NCBI GenBank assembly: GCA_007026445.1
Contig: VDMD01000101.1
Location: forward strand, 1 to 64,000
From: Schizophyllum amplum
Taxonomy: Eukaryota; Basidiomycota; Agaricomycetes; Agaricales; Schizophyllaceae
Direction: 5' to 3'
Length of the DNA: 64,000 nucleotides
Shown here: piece after piece, positions 10,793 through 21,599 of the stretch
How the letters are laid out: the number at the start of each line of letters is the position of its first letter
How positions within the stretch are numbered: the stretch's first letter is position 1
Notes under the pieces: model-generated
Database searches by the model: none
The model's input: only the letters and a program-made list of their open reading frames with translations
What the model was told of the DNA's origin: nothing
Position numbers and translations under genes: made by a program

Positions 10793-12489
10793 TTATCTGG
10801 GAGAAGGGGTTAGGTAGTCGAAGATGAACAATTGCATGCCCTGCCTATGATCCATCGCACAAAGACGACCGGACACAGGGCAGAAGTCGATAGAACCAGT
10901 AAGCCACGACATATAACCAGGGTCGTCGCTATCTATCAAGCTCACGGTCACATCAAGTGGTTGAGCGTCCTTCCCGTGTCGCCTTTGCGACAGATGTAGC
11001 CCGAAGTAGGCGCCGAGGGGAGGAGCGTCCACGTCGTCCTGTATTCCGCTATAGTTGACCCCAGTGAAGACGCCGTCTTCGCAGACACGCAAGGCCCGCT
11101 TGCAGGTGACGGTAACGATATCTTCTGGGACTTCTTCGTGAATTTCGAACGATGCCGCTGTAAGGGGAATAACGCTCGCTTCCGTGAAGTTTGGGGGTAG
11201 GTCTTGGACAATGAAGCGCGTAGCCGTTCCATGGCGGTGAATATCGAAGAAGTGGTCGTGACCTCTTCGGCAGTACGTCGTGTTTTCTCCGTTACCCTGC
11301 AACATGCTGTATTGAATGGCAGGGAGCACCTCAACTTGAAGTTCCATGCCACTGGTCGAGACAGGCGTGAGTGAGGGGACGTTATAAACGGTGAGACCGA
11401 GCCCTCGACTGTGGCAGATGACACTATTGTGCGACAAGACACACTGCCCGCGCACCAGTCAGCTACGAGTACAACGAGTTTGCTAAATCTGCGTACCAGT
11501 CCATTCAGGGGCTGACTGTTTCGCCACGTTGCCACACTGTTGTCCGTGAAATCCCAAACACCGATAGTATGTTCGTTGGTCATGAAGGCGGCGCGGCTAC
11601 CTTCAACGCTATGGATCCATGCCTGCGTTTCCGGCCGAGGTAAGGTCAGATGACCCATCTGACGACCCTTTGGGACGCCAGCGATGTCAGTGATCCTGTA
11701 AACAACGAGGAATCCTTGCTTTCCGGACCTGCAAAAAGCTCAGCAGTTGTTGGCGAATCCAAGTAGATGACACGCACCCGAAGCGGTGATTCACTGATAT
11801 GTACAATAGCAGGTCCGCAGAAGGATTGTCTGCAGATACTTGGTTGACATGCCAGGATGACTGGGCGTCACCTGCATCGACGTTCAACAGTTGAGCTCTG
11901 CGAAGCGTGAAGACGGGCCGCGTGCGTATAACAGGGTTGAGGTCGTAGCCGATGTCGAGAATATGGATAGCGCTGCGCGTTGTCGCGATGACGAATCGTC
12001 CTCCTGGCAGCAGGCGAATAGCAGCGCCGTAGACCTTCTCGTCCGCCGGCTGCTCATTGTCTATGATGACGACGACGCGACGGGAGACGGGTTCTAGGCT
12101 GCCGTTGGGGACCGCCGTTCCGCGTTGCTGAACGAGCTTGAAGAAACGCTTTGGGGCGAAGACGGCATGCTCGAGCTCGGCCAGCGACATCTTGTCAAGA
12201 GGGAATGTGGGCGGGAACACGTCGTTCGCGTCCATGACAGCACGAAGCGCGTTGATCCACACCGTCCTAGAAAGCGTCGCCCGTCGGAGATCTCTGCAGG
12301 TCTGCAGCAATTGGTGAGCAGAGTGCGAGTGATGTACTTAGCATTGCGACGCACCAGGCGTAGAGAGATGATATCCTCTCGACTCAGGAAGTACTGGATG
12401 TTGATGAGTACGTCCATTGCGAGTGCTGGTAGTCCATCCACAGTTGCAGGCATGTGAGCCTGAAGGGGCGCTGCTCGTGGCATATTCAT
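10793..12489 (-). CDS. F-box protein, paralogue B (propeller-like C-terminus)
   Basis: Exons 12489-12355, 12301-11778, 11728-11497 and 11443-10793 give 513 residues. The F-box lies at about residues 18-45 (LPALAMDVLINIQYF, REDIISLRL), then TLSRTVWINALR, LLPGGRFVIATT, HTIGVWDFTD and FCPVSGRLCAMDH near the C-terminus. The repeated hydrophobic-Asp strands suggest a beta-propeller-like body, as in other F-box substrate adaptors; this is inference. Intron positions and phases equal those of the paralogue at 15240, with phase 0 right after the F-box. ATG 12489 is chosen because it aligns with the paralogue start; 12483 and an upstream in-frame ATG are alternatives. It sits 264 bp behind paralogue A in tandem. 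Confidence 0.82.
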
Positions 12490-13641
12490 GAGGGTGAATT
12501 CTCCCTTTCGATCGTGTATGGCAGAGTTCCTCCGTTGGCCTGCGCAGGCCCAGCACGTCCTTTCCGGATCAGTCGTGTAAGGTGCAGATGCAGACGATCC
12601 TGCGGCTGGAATGTCGGAGCGAAGAACAGATCGGCAAAGCGCTGTCATGCGCGCGAAAATGTCCGAATCAGGCTGCCCTTGTTCTTTCAGATCTTTCCCA
12701 CGCTTGTTTACCCAGGCTAAAGAGAGCCGTCTGTTCTCAGATCTCGTAGCTGTTGTCCGTTCGTACTGGGTACGGTGACGAATGCGGCAGCTCACGCGTT
12801 AGTGTCTTTGAAGGGTTGCGGTGTGAATATGCAGAACGAGAGCTACCTAACAAGAGCCGGTCGGGAGTCGGGACCGCCGCCGCGGACTCGACGGCCTCCC
12901 GGCAGCCGGACGACCACGACAATCACGCCTGTCTTCAATCTCCAATCTGAGTCTCTTCTCGTGAATCTCGTGCGGTATGCGAGGCCTGTGTGAGGCAGAG
13001 GAGTGCGCCGAGCCGGTAAGCTGTAAACAAGTGTTCGCGTCTGCCAGCTGGATGCCGCCAAGCTGCTGATATGCTCAGCATCGACGTTGTGTACTACCCT
13101 GCTGACGGGCCGATAATGAAGTCCCGGACTCCCGTCGCGCCCAGCGTGAGGGGAGGATGCGGTACTAACGCCTCATTCGAGGCGAGGCTAGACGGTCGAG
13201 GCAACCTGACCTTCGGACTTGCCCGAGATTCAAACCTCGAGTCCAATGTTTGTGACGGCGGGGAACGCGGTAGTCTTCCAGTGGACGTTACCCTGCTCTT
13301 GGCATGTCGAAGACGTTACGGAGGTGTTTATCTGGCCGACGACGCGCGCCACAGGCGTCGAGTAACCGTTCAAACGCCGCATGCGGGCTGGGAGGCGGCT
13401 TGGCGCTGCTTATTATACGTGAGATTCGCACGCTCCTGATTCCCCGCATTTGATAATAGAGAGATGCTTCTGACTCGGCGCGTATAAGAACGCGGGCGTG
13501 GATGGTGTCCCCCTTCGATGTTGCCGCCAAGCTCGTTGTCTCCTCAGCACCGCAGTCCGTCGCCAACGCCGCCGACGCCACGCCAGCCCTATATAACCCA
13601 CTCCCCAACTTGATCCCTCCTTGTTGCAGGCCAACGCCAAC
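12490..13641. other. intergenic: promoter of F-box B, repeat arm, PDX1 5' flank
   Basis: Besides the left inverted-repeat arm (12890-13272), this holds the 5' flank of paralogue B and the PDX1 upstream region with a TATATAA-type stretch near 13590 and a pyrimidine tract ending TTGTTGCAG just before the PDX1 start, which may be a 5'-UTR acceptor. No other gene is supported. Confidence 0.45.
12890..13272 (+). repeat. Inverted-repeat arm (left)
   Basis: This stretch matches the reverse complement of 17130-17506 along nearly its whole length with scattered substitutions and small indels. Shared blocks include GACGGCCTCCCGGCAGCC, GCGCCGAGCCGG, GCCAAGCTGCTG and GTGAGGGGAGGATGCGG. It starts about 400 bp upstream of F-box paralogue B. 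It has no convincing protein frame. It looks like a diverged segmental duplicate or dispersed repeat in opposite orientation; the boundaries are approximate. Confidence 0.7.
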
Positions 13642-14692
13642 ATGTCCGTCGCCATCTCACGCTCCCTCGGCTCTCTGGCTCGCTCTGGTTCGCTCAAGGG
13701 CGCATCGTGCATCCGACGCTCGTCGCTAGTTGCGGATTCGCCGCTGCCGGGCCTGAAGGTCGGGGTCGCCGTGCGTCCCGCATCGACGTCGGCACTGTTG
13801 GGCACAGGCCTGCCGCCACCGGGGGCGCAGAGCGCCATCATGATGCCCGCGATGTCGCCCCTCATGACGGAGGGCTCCGTGGTAGAGTGGTGCAAGAAGG
13901 AGGGGGAGGCTTTCGCTGCAGGGGATGTCTTGCTGCGCATCGTGAGTCTTATCGTCGCCCCTCCGTTCAACTTGACTGATCGTCCCCTCAGGAGTCGGAG
14001 ATGTATGTCGTCGACGTGGAAGCTCTCAATCCCGGCTACATGGGCAAAATACTGGTGCGCGCTTCTCTCGCCGAGTCACAACACATTTCTGACTCGCCGT
14101 CAGTGCCCGAATGGCACCCAGCATATTCAGGTTGCTCAACCAGTCGCTCTAGTCGCAAAGGATGCGGAGGAGCTAGCCAAGATGTTCCCCCGTGCCCGCA
14201 TACAGGTCCCCATCAGGTCGCGACCTCCTCGCCTCGACACTACGCACCACTCCCACCTGTCTCCGGCGCCGCGCTCGGCCATCGAGCGCTCCTCGCAGCC
14301 GTTGCATTCTGCCGTTCTTCGGTCGCCTGCGGCGATGTTGGATACCCCGGGCTCTGCGCGGACTATGTCCACATCTGCCGCACACGCGCCTAAACCGCCG
14401 GGTCGGTTCCATCACCAGCGCACCATTTCCTTGAGCGGCGCTTCTGCGCAGTCTCAGGTGAGCTAACAGCCCTCACCCTCGCAGGGGCGTGTTGGTCAGT
14501 TGCTGATGCATGTGGTGCAGATGGACGGTGCCTCCCTCCGGCGCCTCATCGTGTCCAACCTCGCGGCGCAGAAGATACAGGACAATGGTATGTTGCTGTC
14601 GCACGTCATGATCCCTGGCTAATCCCGCCTCGACAGACGCGGCGCGTAAGCCCAAGTCAGCTGCCACCGACTATTTCGAGGGGCTCCTGTGA
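13642..14692 (+). CDS. PDX1: Pyruvate dehydrogenase complex protein X (E3-binding protein)
   Basis: Exons 13642-13941, 13992-14054, 14104-14457, 14521-14587 and 14637-14692 give 279 residues. The N-terminus is Arg/Ser-rich and acid-free, as expected of a mitochondrial presequence. A lipoyl-domain fold follows (IMMPAMSPLMTEGSVVEW, AFAAGDVLLRIES, DVEALNPGYMGKIL, IQVAQPVALVA), then a Ser/Pro/His linker, an E3-binding domain start (MDGASLRRLIVSNLAAQKI, about 240-258) and the terminus DYFEGLL. In the family this subunit anchors dihydrolipoamide dehydrogenase to the E2 core. The acyltransferase domain is absent, which marks it as PDX1 rather than E2. Where lipoyl domains have the ETDKA lysine, this protein has Met104 (ESEMY). 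The length of exon 3 and its linker is the least certain part. Confidence 0.85.
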
Positions 14693-15239
14693 TGTGGGCA
14701 GTTGACCTGCTTGTATGGCATCCCTATCCATGTTCTTATCAAGCTCGCGTCCTACACGGATTGGGCGCCGCCACCCTCCTTGTCCGGTTTTCTCTGCTTT
14801 CCGCCACTGTACCATACTCGCATTTCTCTTCGTCACGACTATATCAGTAATCTGTATAATACGAGCAAAGTTGTTATCTCGGGAGGCCTTGTTTGGGAAC
14901 ACTATATCATCTGGTTCAAATTTTTGAGGCTCTCGAAGAGTTTGGGTTCGAAATTCGATCTGTTAAGTACTGTATAGGTGCTTATTTGCTTTATCACGTG
15001 ATATGGTAAACGGACCGTCGTGCCGACAACTGCCCTTCTGAGACAAAAGATTCTCCTCCAAGTTTCTTTACACCTTCATCCTTGCGTCTGTCCATCACAT
15101 CCGGACCAGGAGGTATCTGGATCACGTTCGCTCTCGTCAGCAAGCGCTGCTTGCAATTCCTACTTCCTTAACCGTAACCTGCCGACCATACGGACAATCT
15201 CTACCCCTATTGCAGCACGATATTTCATATCGCTCGACT
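14693..15239. other. intergenic, promoter region of F-box C
   Basis: AT-richer than its surroundings between 14800 and 15010. It contains the PDX1 3' flank and the 5' flank of F-box paralogue C. No gene or repeat recognised. Confidence 0.45.
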
Positions 15240-16884
15240 ATGGCTACTCCCCTATTGGGAGCTCACTTGCCTGCGACTGGCGCGATTTTGCCGGCTCTCC
15301 CAGCGGACGTTCTTATAAACATCCAAGGCTTCCTGAAGCCTTCCGACATCATCGCTTTACGCCAGGTGCGGCGCAGTGTTGTTCTATTCCCCTTGGCCGC
15401 ACTGACCAGAAGTTGTAGACCAGCAGAGCTCTCCGTGATGCGACACTTCATCGGACAGTGTGGATCAACGCATTGCGATCTGTGATAGACGCAAACAACA
15501 TCTTCCCGCCGACGTTCCCTCTGCGCCAAATGTCTATCGCCGAGCTCGAACACGCCGCGCTTGCTCCTCGTCGCTTCTTTTGGCTGGCCTCCCGCAGAGG
15601 CGTACTTCCTGGAGCCGGAAAGAAAATCGCAGCAGTCTCACGGCGTGCCGTATTGCTCAAGATGGCAAGCGACCTACCTCCGACTGATGCGATTAATGCA
15701 GCCAGCATTCGATTACTTCCTGGAGGACGCTACCTCATAGCCCACACGCACCATGTCATACACTTGTATGATCTCGGTTATAGCTTGAGCCCTGTTATAT
15801 CCACCACTCCCATCTTCACACTGCGGAAGAGCGACCTAACCGATGTGGATGTTGGCAACGGTTCTTTATGGTTCATGAGCCAGTATCGCTCGGACGACAA
15901 TTTGCACCCAAAAGCACTTTTCCTCTACATCAGCGTTAGCTACCATCCGAGGTAAGCGTTTGTGCGCCTTGTGTCGCAGCTGTTGCTGAGTGTGCTCGCA
16001 GTGGTATCAAGCCAACGTCACTGGTTATCTACAAAATCGAAGACTTAGGTGGTGATCCCAAAGGGTCTCAGATAGCCCATCTAACAATGCCTCGTCCGCG
16101 GATGCCCTGCCGAATTGCAAGCGCGGATGGCAACCGCGTTGCTTTCTATACGGGTCAAAACATTGGCGTGTGGGACTTTACGAATGGAACTCTAGCTATG
16201 TGGAAGAATCAGCCAATGAGCGATTTGGTGTGTTTCTCCATGTATACATTCTCCAGTCGACTCATGCGTTGGCAGTGCCTACTTTCTCGAGGCAACCTCA
16301 TATGCCATCACGAAGATGGCCTGGCAGTGTACATCGTTCCTCGTCTTCACGCTGTCCCTGATATGCTGGAAGAGAATACGCTATCTCCCGCCATACAACT
16401 CGAACTGCGCCATTCGACCGACTCGAAGCGAAGCGTCATCTGCCGTTTATCAGACGGCTCGCAATTTTTCGACATACGTTACGAAAACACGGTCACGCGC
16501 TATATTGTTCAAGATCTACCACCGAATATCACAAACGTCAGCGTCATACCTCTCAAAATCGGCGCATTTACAACGCACCAGCAAAACAGTCGCGATGAAT
16601 TTTCCTACCTATCGGGAGCACGTATTTGCGACGACGGCGTGTTCACAGGAGTCAGCTCACTTTCCTCTCTCCAATTGCATCTATCGCCTCGGCCATTCGT
16701 AAAGGACGGCCAGGCCCTCGACGCAAGTATCATCCTTCTGGATAGCAAAGATCCTGGTTATAATCCTGAGACATCTCACGCAGTTGATTTCTGTCCTGCA
16801 TCAGGTCGCCTTTGCATATTGGACCATCAACTCGCCTATCTGTCCATCTTTGACTACTTGGCGCCGACCATTCATAGACGTTAA
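15240..16884 (+). CDS. F-box protein, paralogue C
   Basis: Exons 15240-15365, 15419-15951, 16002-16227 and 16276-16884 give 497 residues. The F-box is at about residues 16-42 (LPALPADVLINIQGFLKPSD), followed by TLHRTVWINALRSVID, LLPGGRYLIAHT, NIGVWDFTNGT and FCPASGRLCILDH. It is collinear with paralogue B, including every intron position; the third intron (48 nt) is in frame, so retention would add 16 residues. It is on the opposite strand from paralogues A and B and shares with PDX1 the interval bounded by the inverted-repeat arms. Probable SCF adaptor; substrate unknown. Confidence 0.83.
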
Positions 16885-17129
16885 ACAGGTGGAGAAGTGC
16901 ACTCAGCCACTCGATGTCTGCGCTATCCCTCTCCTTAGCACTTTGCGAACGTGCGCAGTCATGTACACTTTGTCTAGCTTGGTCGTCTTTGTCTCCTGAT
17001 CGTGGCTTTCGTCTCCTTGTAATTCTTGTTTACAACTAGGACATGATTCTTTTGTGTATATTACGCCCGCAACCTGTCTAATCGGTGCATTATGCGTCAG
17101 TAGCCTCGTCAACTTAGCAAGACCATTGT

Positions 17130-17506
17130 GCAGTATTGTGCGCCCCGCGGTCGCAAACAGGATGCAGCGTTCGAACTTCGGGCATGTCTGATGGTCAGAT
17201 CGCCTCGCCTCGCCCCAGCGAATGAAGCGCTTAAGCCGCATCCTCCCCTCACGCTGAACGCGACGGGAGTCCCGGCGGGACTTCGTTATCGACCCGTCAG
17301 CAGGCTGGCACTCAATGTCGATGCTGAGCTTACCAGCAGCTTGGCGACTTCCAGCTGGCGAACGCTGTAAGCATGCGAACATTGGTTCACAGCTCACCGG
17401 CTCGGCGCTCATGTGCCTCGCATAGCGCACGTTTTCCATAGGGAAAAGGTGAAGACTTTGAAGACGGGCGTGATTGTTGTGGTGGTCCGGCTGCCGGGAG
17501 GCCGTC
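17130..17506 (-). repeat. Inverted-repeat arm (right)
   Basis: Reverse-complement partner of 12890-13272. The best-conserved end is at 17460-17506 (GGCGTGATTGTTGTGGTGG, GGCTGCCGGGAGGC); similarity fades near 17130. It lies about 250 bp beyond the stop of F-box paralogue C, so the arms are not at equivalent positions relative to the F-box genes. Confidence 0.7.
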
Positions 17507-17696
17507 TCTCGTTAGCTCTAATCCATCCCGTGCAGAGCTGCAAAGACTCCGTCGCGCCACCTCTCGTTACCAGCGCTGAACTATACATTCGCGAGCAGGT
17601 CATACCGGCAGTCGCGAGCGAGAGTTGAATGCAGCATTGCACCTTCATGCGAAAACATGACAGGCGTACGTACCGGTGAGTGCAGCCAACTGCTAA

Positions 17697-18146
17697 GGCC
17701 CCGTTCGGCAACCAATGTCAGGTCAAGTCTGGTCGAGTCGCGTCTGAGCACGTGATGAGAGGAATTGTCGGAAGGCAAGTTGGCAAACTTGCCGCCGCTT
17801 GCCGGACATATCCGACACGCTCGTCACAAACCGTGACGGTAACTTTTGACTGCTGCTGCTATTATTTGAAGTCTTTTTCGCACATTTGCTGTAGACTTGA
17901 GGTGGAGGGATACTCTTATCATAATTATAGCATTAGAAATAGACCCAGGAGTCAGAGTCAGTCCATATGGCCAGCACGTAGCCAGCCCAACGCGGACAGT
18001 GTGACAGAACCGGACAACGCCGAGAGGTGGCTGGGATCGTCGCGGAGCGCCGGCACGAAGTCCGAGAATTTCGGGGGACTTTTCCCATCACGTGTTCAGA
18101 CGCGACTCGACCAGACTTGACCTGACATTGGTTGCCGAACGGGGCC
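17697..18146. mobile_element. PIF/Harbinger (Tourist)-like MITE
   Basis: A 450-bp element with near-perfect terminal inverted repeats of about 60 bp starting GGCCCCGTTCGGCAACC on both ends; I see a single mismatch in about the first 60 positions. It is flanked by a direct TAA at 17694-17696 and 18147-18149. The 3-bp TAA duplication and GGCCxxGTTCGG-type termini are those of the PIF/Harbinger superfamily. There is no transposase frame, so it is non-autonomous. An internal palindrome, GGCAAGTTGGCAAACTTGCC, is near 17779. The near-identity of the two ends suggests recent insertion. Confidence 0.9.
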
Positions 18147-18269
18147 TAAAGGTGTTCGTCACTCTCCATGCCCCATTAAGTACAGCCCGCTAGGGCAAAA
18201 ATAGTCAATTGATAGTAGAAGGCAAATATAGAGCATGATCTAGGTACTAACAGAGGACCGCTATGGTCG

Positions 18270-19580
18270 CTACAGGTCGAGCAAATACTTTGTGACGATC
18301 TCCTTGACGCGAGGTTCAGCCTCGGACGTAACTTCAACAATCTCGCGCTGTATGACCGTTGAGCTCATGCCCTGCGGTGAAGCATGCATAAGACGCACCC
18401 ATACTCTGTCCTGCATGATCCGACCCTCCTCGCTTAACGCGAAGTCCGAAGGCTCGCGCACCTCGCAACGGTCGATATACGCCCCGCGCAATGCCTCCGC
18501 ACGCTCCCTGCCCCCGAGCGCCGCCCACACGAGCTCGCGACTACCGACCTCGGATGAGACGGTGAGGAACAGGTGTATCAAGCGCATGCTCCACGGAAGA
18601 GCACTCTCATCCATGTCACGGCGCAGACTACTTTCGGCCAAGCCTGGATTGACGCTGTTGACAATGAGGGTGGGATGTGTGGGGCGGAGGCGCTCGTTGA
18701 GGGCGCGGGTGAAGAACACATTGAACACTAGGTCGAATTAGTCGAACGGCTCGGACAACTGGGGGGTAGTTGTACATACACTTTGACTCATAATAGCGGC
18801 GGAGAGGTCTGCGCGATGATTATTCAGACAAATCAGTTCAGACGTTGTGGGTATTTGGACATAGAACGTACGTGAAGTCCTTGGTTTCCGAGAGCGCCTT
18901 GAGAACATTCGGACTTTCGAGTGTTTTCTTGTCCCAAGGATCGAGCCAGTAATGAACGGAGCTGGAAACGACGACAACGCGCGGCATGACGTGATATCTG
19001 CGCGCGGTTTCCAACATCGTTGGCAGAAGCAGCAAGGCCAACATAGACGACGCTAAGACGTTGACCTGTAAACTGGTGGTGTGCCATGAGCGAGCCATCA
19101 TAGTATGTGGCGTAGAGGATTCCACTCACGTTGACTCCCAGCCATCCACCGTCTTCACGGGATCACTGCTTGAAAGTACGCCCGCGTTCAATATGAGGAA
19201 GTCGACACGATCGCACTCCGCCTCAATCACAGCGGCGAAGCTCTTCACCGAAGCGAAGTCCGCTAAGTCGACGATGCGTAGCTCAGCGTTCCTGACGCCA
19301 GTCTCTTCCTGCAAGCCTGAAGCAATGTCGTCAGTCAATGCGCCCGGCGCCATATAGTCACGGAAGACGCACGGTCGACGGCAGCTGAGCCACGTTCCTT
19401 GCTGCGACACGCCATGATGACTCGTGCCCCCATGGTCGCGAAATGCTTCGCCGCCTCATAGCCAAGCCCGACATTTGCGCCCAGCACGATGACCGTCTGG
19501 CCTGTCAAGTCGGCACGGACGACAGGTGGGTGGTAGGAGAACTGATCCCAGAAAAACTGTGGTCCTGTGTACTTGCCCAT
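18270..19580 (-). CDS. Short-chain dehydrogenase/reductase (retinol dehydrogenase-like)
   Basis: Exons 19580-19373, 19316-19130, 19072-18872, 18808-18780 and 18727-18270 give 360 residues. The Rossmann motif GANVGLG (about 34-40) is followed by RVIMACRSKERG, DLADFASVKSF, the LNAG strand, VVVVSSS (catalytic Ser) and Tyr204-x3-Lys208 in YYESKLFNVFF, then NSVNPGL. The 29-nt fourth exon carries the catalytic Tyr-Lys. The fold binds NAD(P)H and oxidises or reduces an alcohol/carbonyl; the basic residues after strand beta-2 favour NADP. Substrate unknown. A TATAAAAG box lies 42-49 nt upstream of the start. Confidence 0.88.
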
Positions 19581-19924
19581 GTCGCTATCCTAGGATATTG
19601 GGGGACCGGAAACATCACGGCCTTTTATACTGACCAAGAGCGACCATGGCAAGAGGGCGGCGGCTGAGTTCCGTGAGCACATAGAGTATGTCACGGCTAG
19701 AGAGCGCAGTTAAGGGAAGACCTTCGTATTGAGTCACGGAAGACATCCGCTACACCAGTAATTCAGAACTTCAATCAGGGAGATACATATCCATGCAGGC
19801 ATATAGTGTTAAGTAGAGTTGCAAAGCAGGAGAGGACAGGCCAAGACCACGTGTCAATGTTCTTGAGGGCCGGCCAGGCGCTGACGCTGGCAGCCTTGCT
19901 GAGCGCTAGCATTTGAACTCCATC
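19581..19924. other. divergent intergenic region
   Basis: Shared 5' flank of the dehydrogenase (minus) and the F-box gene (plus). Apart from the TATA box I see nothing specific. Confidence 0.45.
19622..19629 (-). promoter_or_regulatory. TATA box of the dehydrogenase gene
   Basis: TATAAAAG on the minus strand about 45 nt upstream of the ATG at 19580. Confidence 0.45.
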
Positions 19925-21385
19925 ATGATGACTGCACGCTATCTGGAGCCTCCCTCAGTGAGCAGTCAATATTTCAATGTCCCTCCTCATTGAACTCACG
20001 GCCGCGGGTATTCGCACTAGGGTCGAGCGTGTCCCATCCACAGTTTACCGCTGGAGCTCATCATCAAGATATTCACCCATTGCTCTAACGATACGGTCAC
20101 CTCCATAATCAAGCTCACCCATATCTGCGGCCGATGGCGCGCGATCGCGTTCGGTGCCCCACTACTCTGGACAAATCTACCTCTCCTTCGAACTCAGGCC
20201 GCGAAGGAAGAGCATGTACAACTTATCCACGAATGGCTACATCGAGCAGCTGGACATCCTGTCCGTCTTGAGCTGCAGTCCCCTTACCACCCTGCGTGCA
20301 GGTCGCGCTGGCCGAACTACAAGGACAGTGCAATTCCCAGTATAACGTCCGGTCTGCTCAGAATGCCGCCGACTGGGAACCGAGAGCCCGCGACTACTAT
20401 AGGACAACTTCGTCTGTATGCGACCCCGGAGGAGATCCTGGACATTACACGCGCTGTTCCCGTTGGGGTGTTCTCGCAATTAAATCAGCTTACCATCAGC
20501 TGTCATCTCGTCCACAACGGGCATCCACCCATCTGCGCCCCCATCCTCCCTTTCTGCTACAGCCCTTGTCTGCGTGTTCTTTCCATTGAGGCATTATCCC
20601 AGCTCACGACAAGACCGATGAAAGAAATGATCATCGTTCCCTGGTCGCAACTCACGAAGCTGGTGGTCGACCAGGTCCTTCCTGCGCATCATTTCCTCGA
20701 CGTATTTCGCCAATGCACTGCGCTCGTAACTACGTCGCTGTTCGGGATTGATGTCGGTGAAGCCTCATTCACAGAAATTGTCGAATTCTCTTTTCTTCAA
20801 CACCTCCAATTTCGGCTCAGTATCTGGCCGACAACCCTCTTTCGCATAGGAGACTTTTCTGCGGTATGCGCGCTGGCCCTGGAGCCCCCCTGGAATCGCC
20901 CCAGGCGATGGAACTGGGGGCTGGACCGAGAAGACCTTCTTGACGTGGCCCGTCACCTTCCTGCACTCTGCAAGGTCACGATACGTAGGGCGGACACCAG
21001 ACGCGTGGAAGGAGACATTATGGATTTCCTCAAAGCTCTTCCTGCCACACTCGACTACCTCCGTCTCGATCGCTGCCGTGTGCGGAAAGACCTATTCACT
21101 CGCCTGCGGGTGCACGCCGGAGATGAGGCGCCTGCCTTGCCGCACCTGACAACTCTGTCCCTCGTCGACACCTACCTCGACGAACCTCTACCAGCGGACA
21201 GTCGGGCAGCGGAAGAGGAGCTCTATCAGCTTGTGGAGTCACGTATCCATAGCGCGCAAGTAGAGCACCTGCGCAATCTCGAGTTCAGCTACGAAGGTGA
21301 ACGGACGCTCGACGCCGGAATCTCTGCGCGTGTTCGCGCGCTGGCGTCGGACAGTCTTGTTGTACGGCTCGCAGGAAGAACGTAG
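19925..21385 (+). CDS. F-box domain protein
   Basis: Exons 19925-19957 and 20021-21385 (63-nt intron, donor GTGAGC, acceptor CACTAG) give 465 residues. The F-box is at about residues 19-60 (LPLELIIKIFTHC, IKLTHICGRWRAIAFGAPLLW), the typical start of basidiomycete F-box-like proteins, and is followed by irregular leucine-rich strands (FLQHLQFRLSIW, LDYLRLDRCRV, LPHLTTLSLVDTYL). The long frame is open from the intron to the stop, but its first internal ATG is at 20363 and would lose the F-box, which is why I use the upstream exon. It belongs to a different subfamily from the paralogues at 9-17 kb. Probable ubiquitin-ligase adaptor. Confidence 0.75.
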
Positions 21386-21599
21386 TCGGGAGGATGATAC
21401 TGCGATTCATAAGCTAGGGACATTCACCGCGTACGTGGGGGTGCAAATAGAGTCGTATGGCTATTAGTGGTGCATATCGATACATTTCTAGCTCGTCGTC
21501 ACTTACTGGTAAAGAATCTGAAATCATGTATCCACCACAAATGCCACAGTACTGTCCAAACACGCTCGAGAGTGGTGACCGGGTTCGCCGTCCAGATCG

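Larger units (their letters stand above)
16885..18269. other. intergenic: repeat arm, MITE and flanks
   Basis: Apart from the right inverted-repeat arm (17130-17506) and the MITE (17697-18146) described separately, I see no coding sequence here. 18150-18269 is the 3' flank of the short-chain dehydrogenase. Confidence 0.5.

Noticed and set aside
13200..13260. tRNA-like words (CGAGATTCAAACCTCG) in the left repeat arm
   Set aside because: No cloverleaf could be drawn around them and the partner arm does not preserve the pairing.
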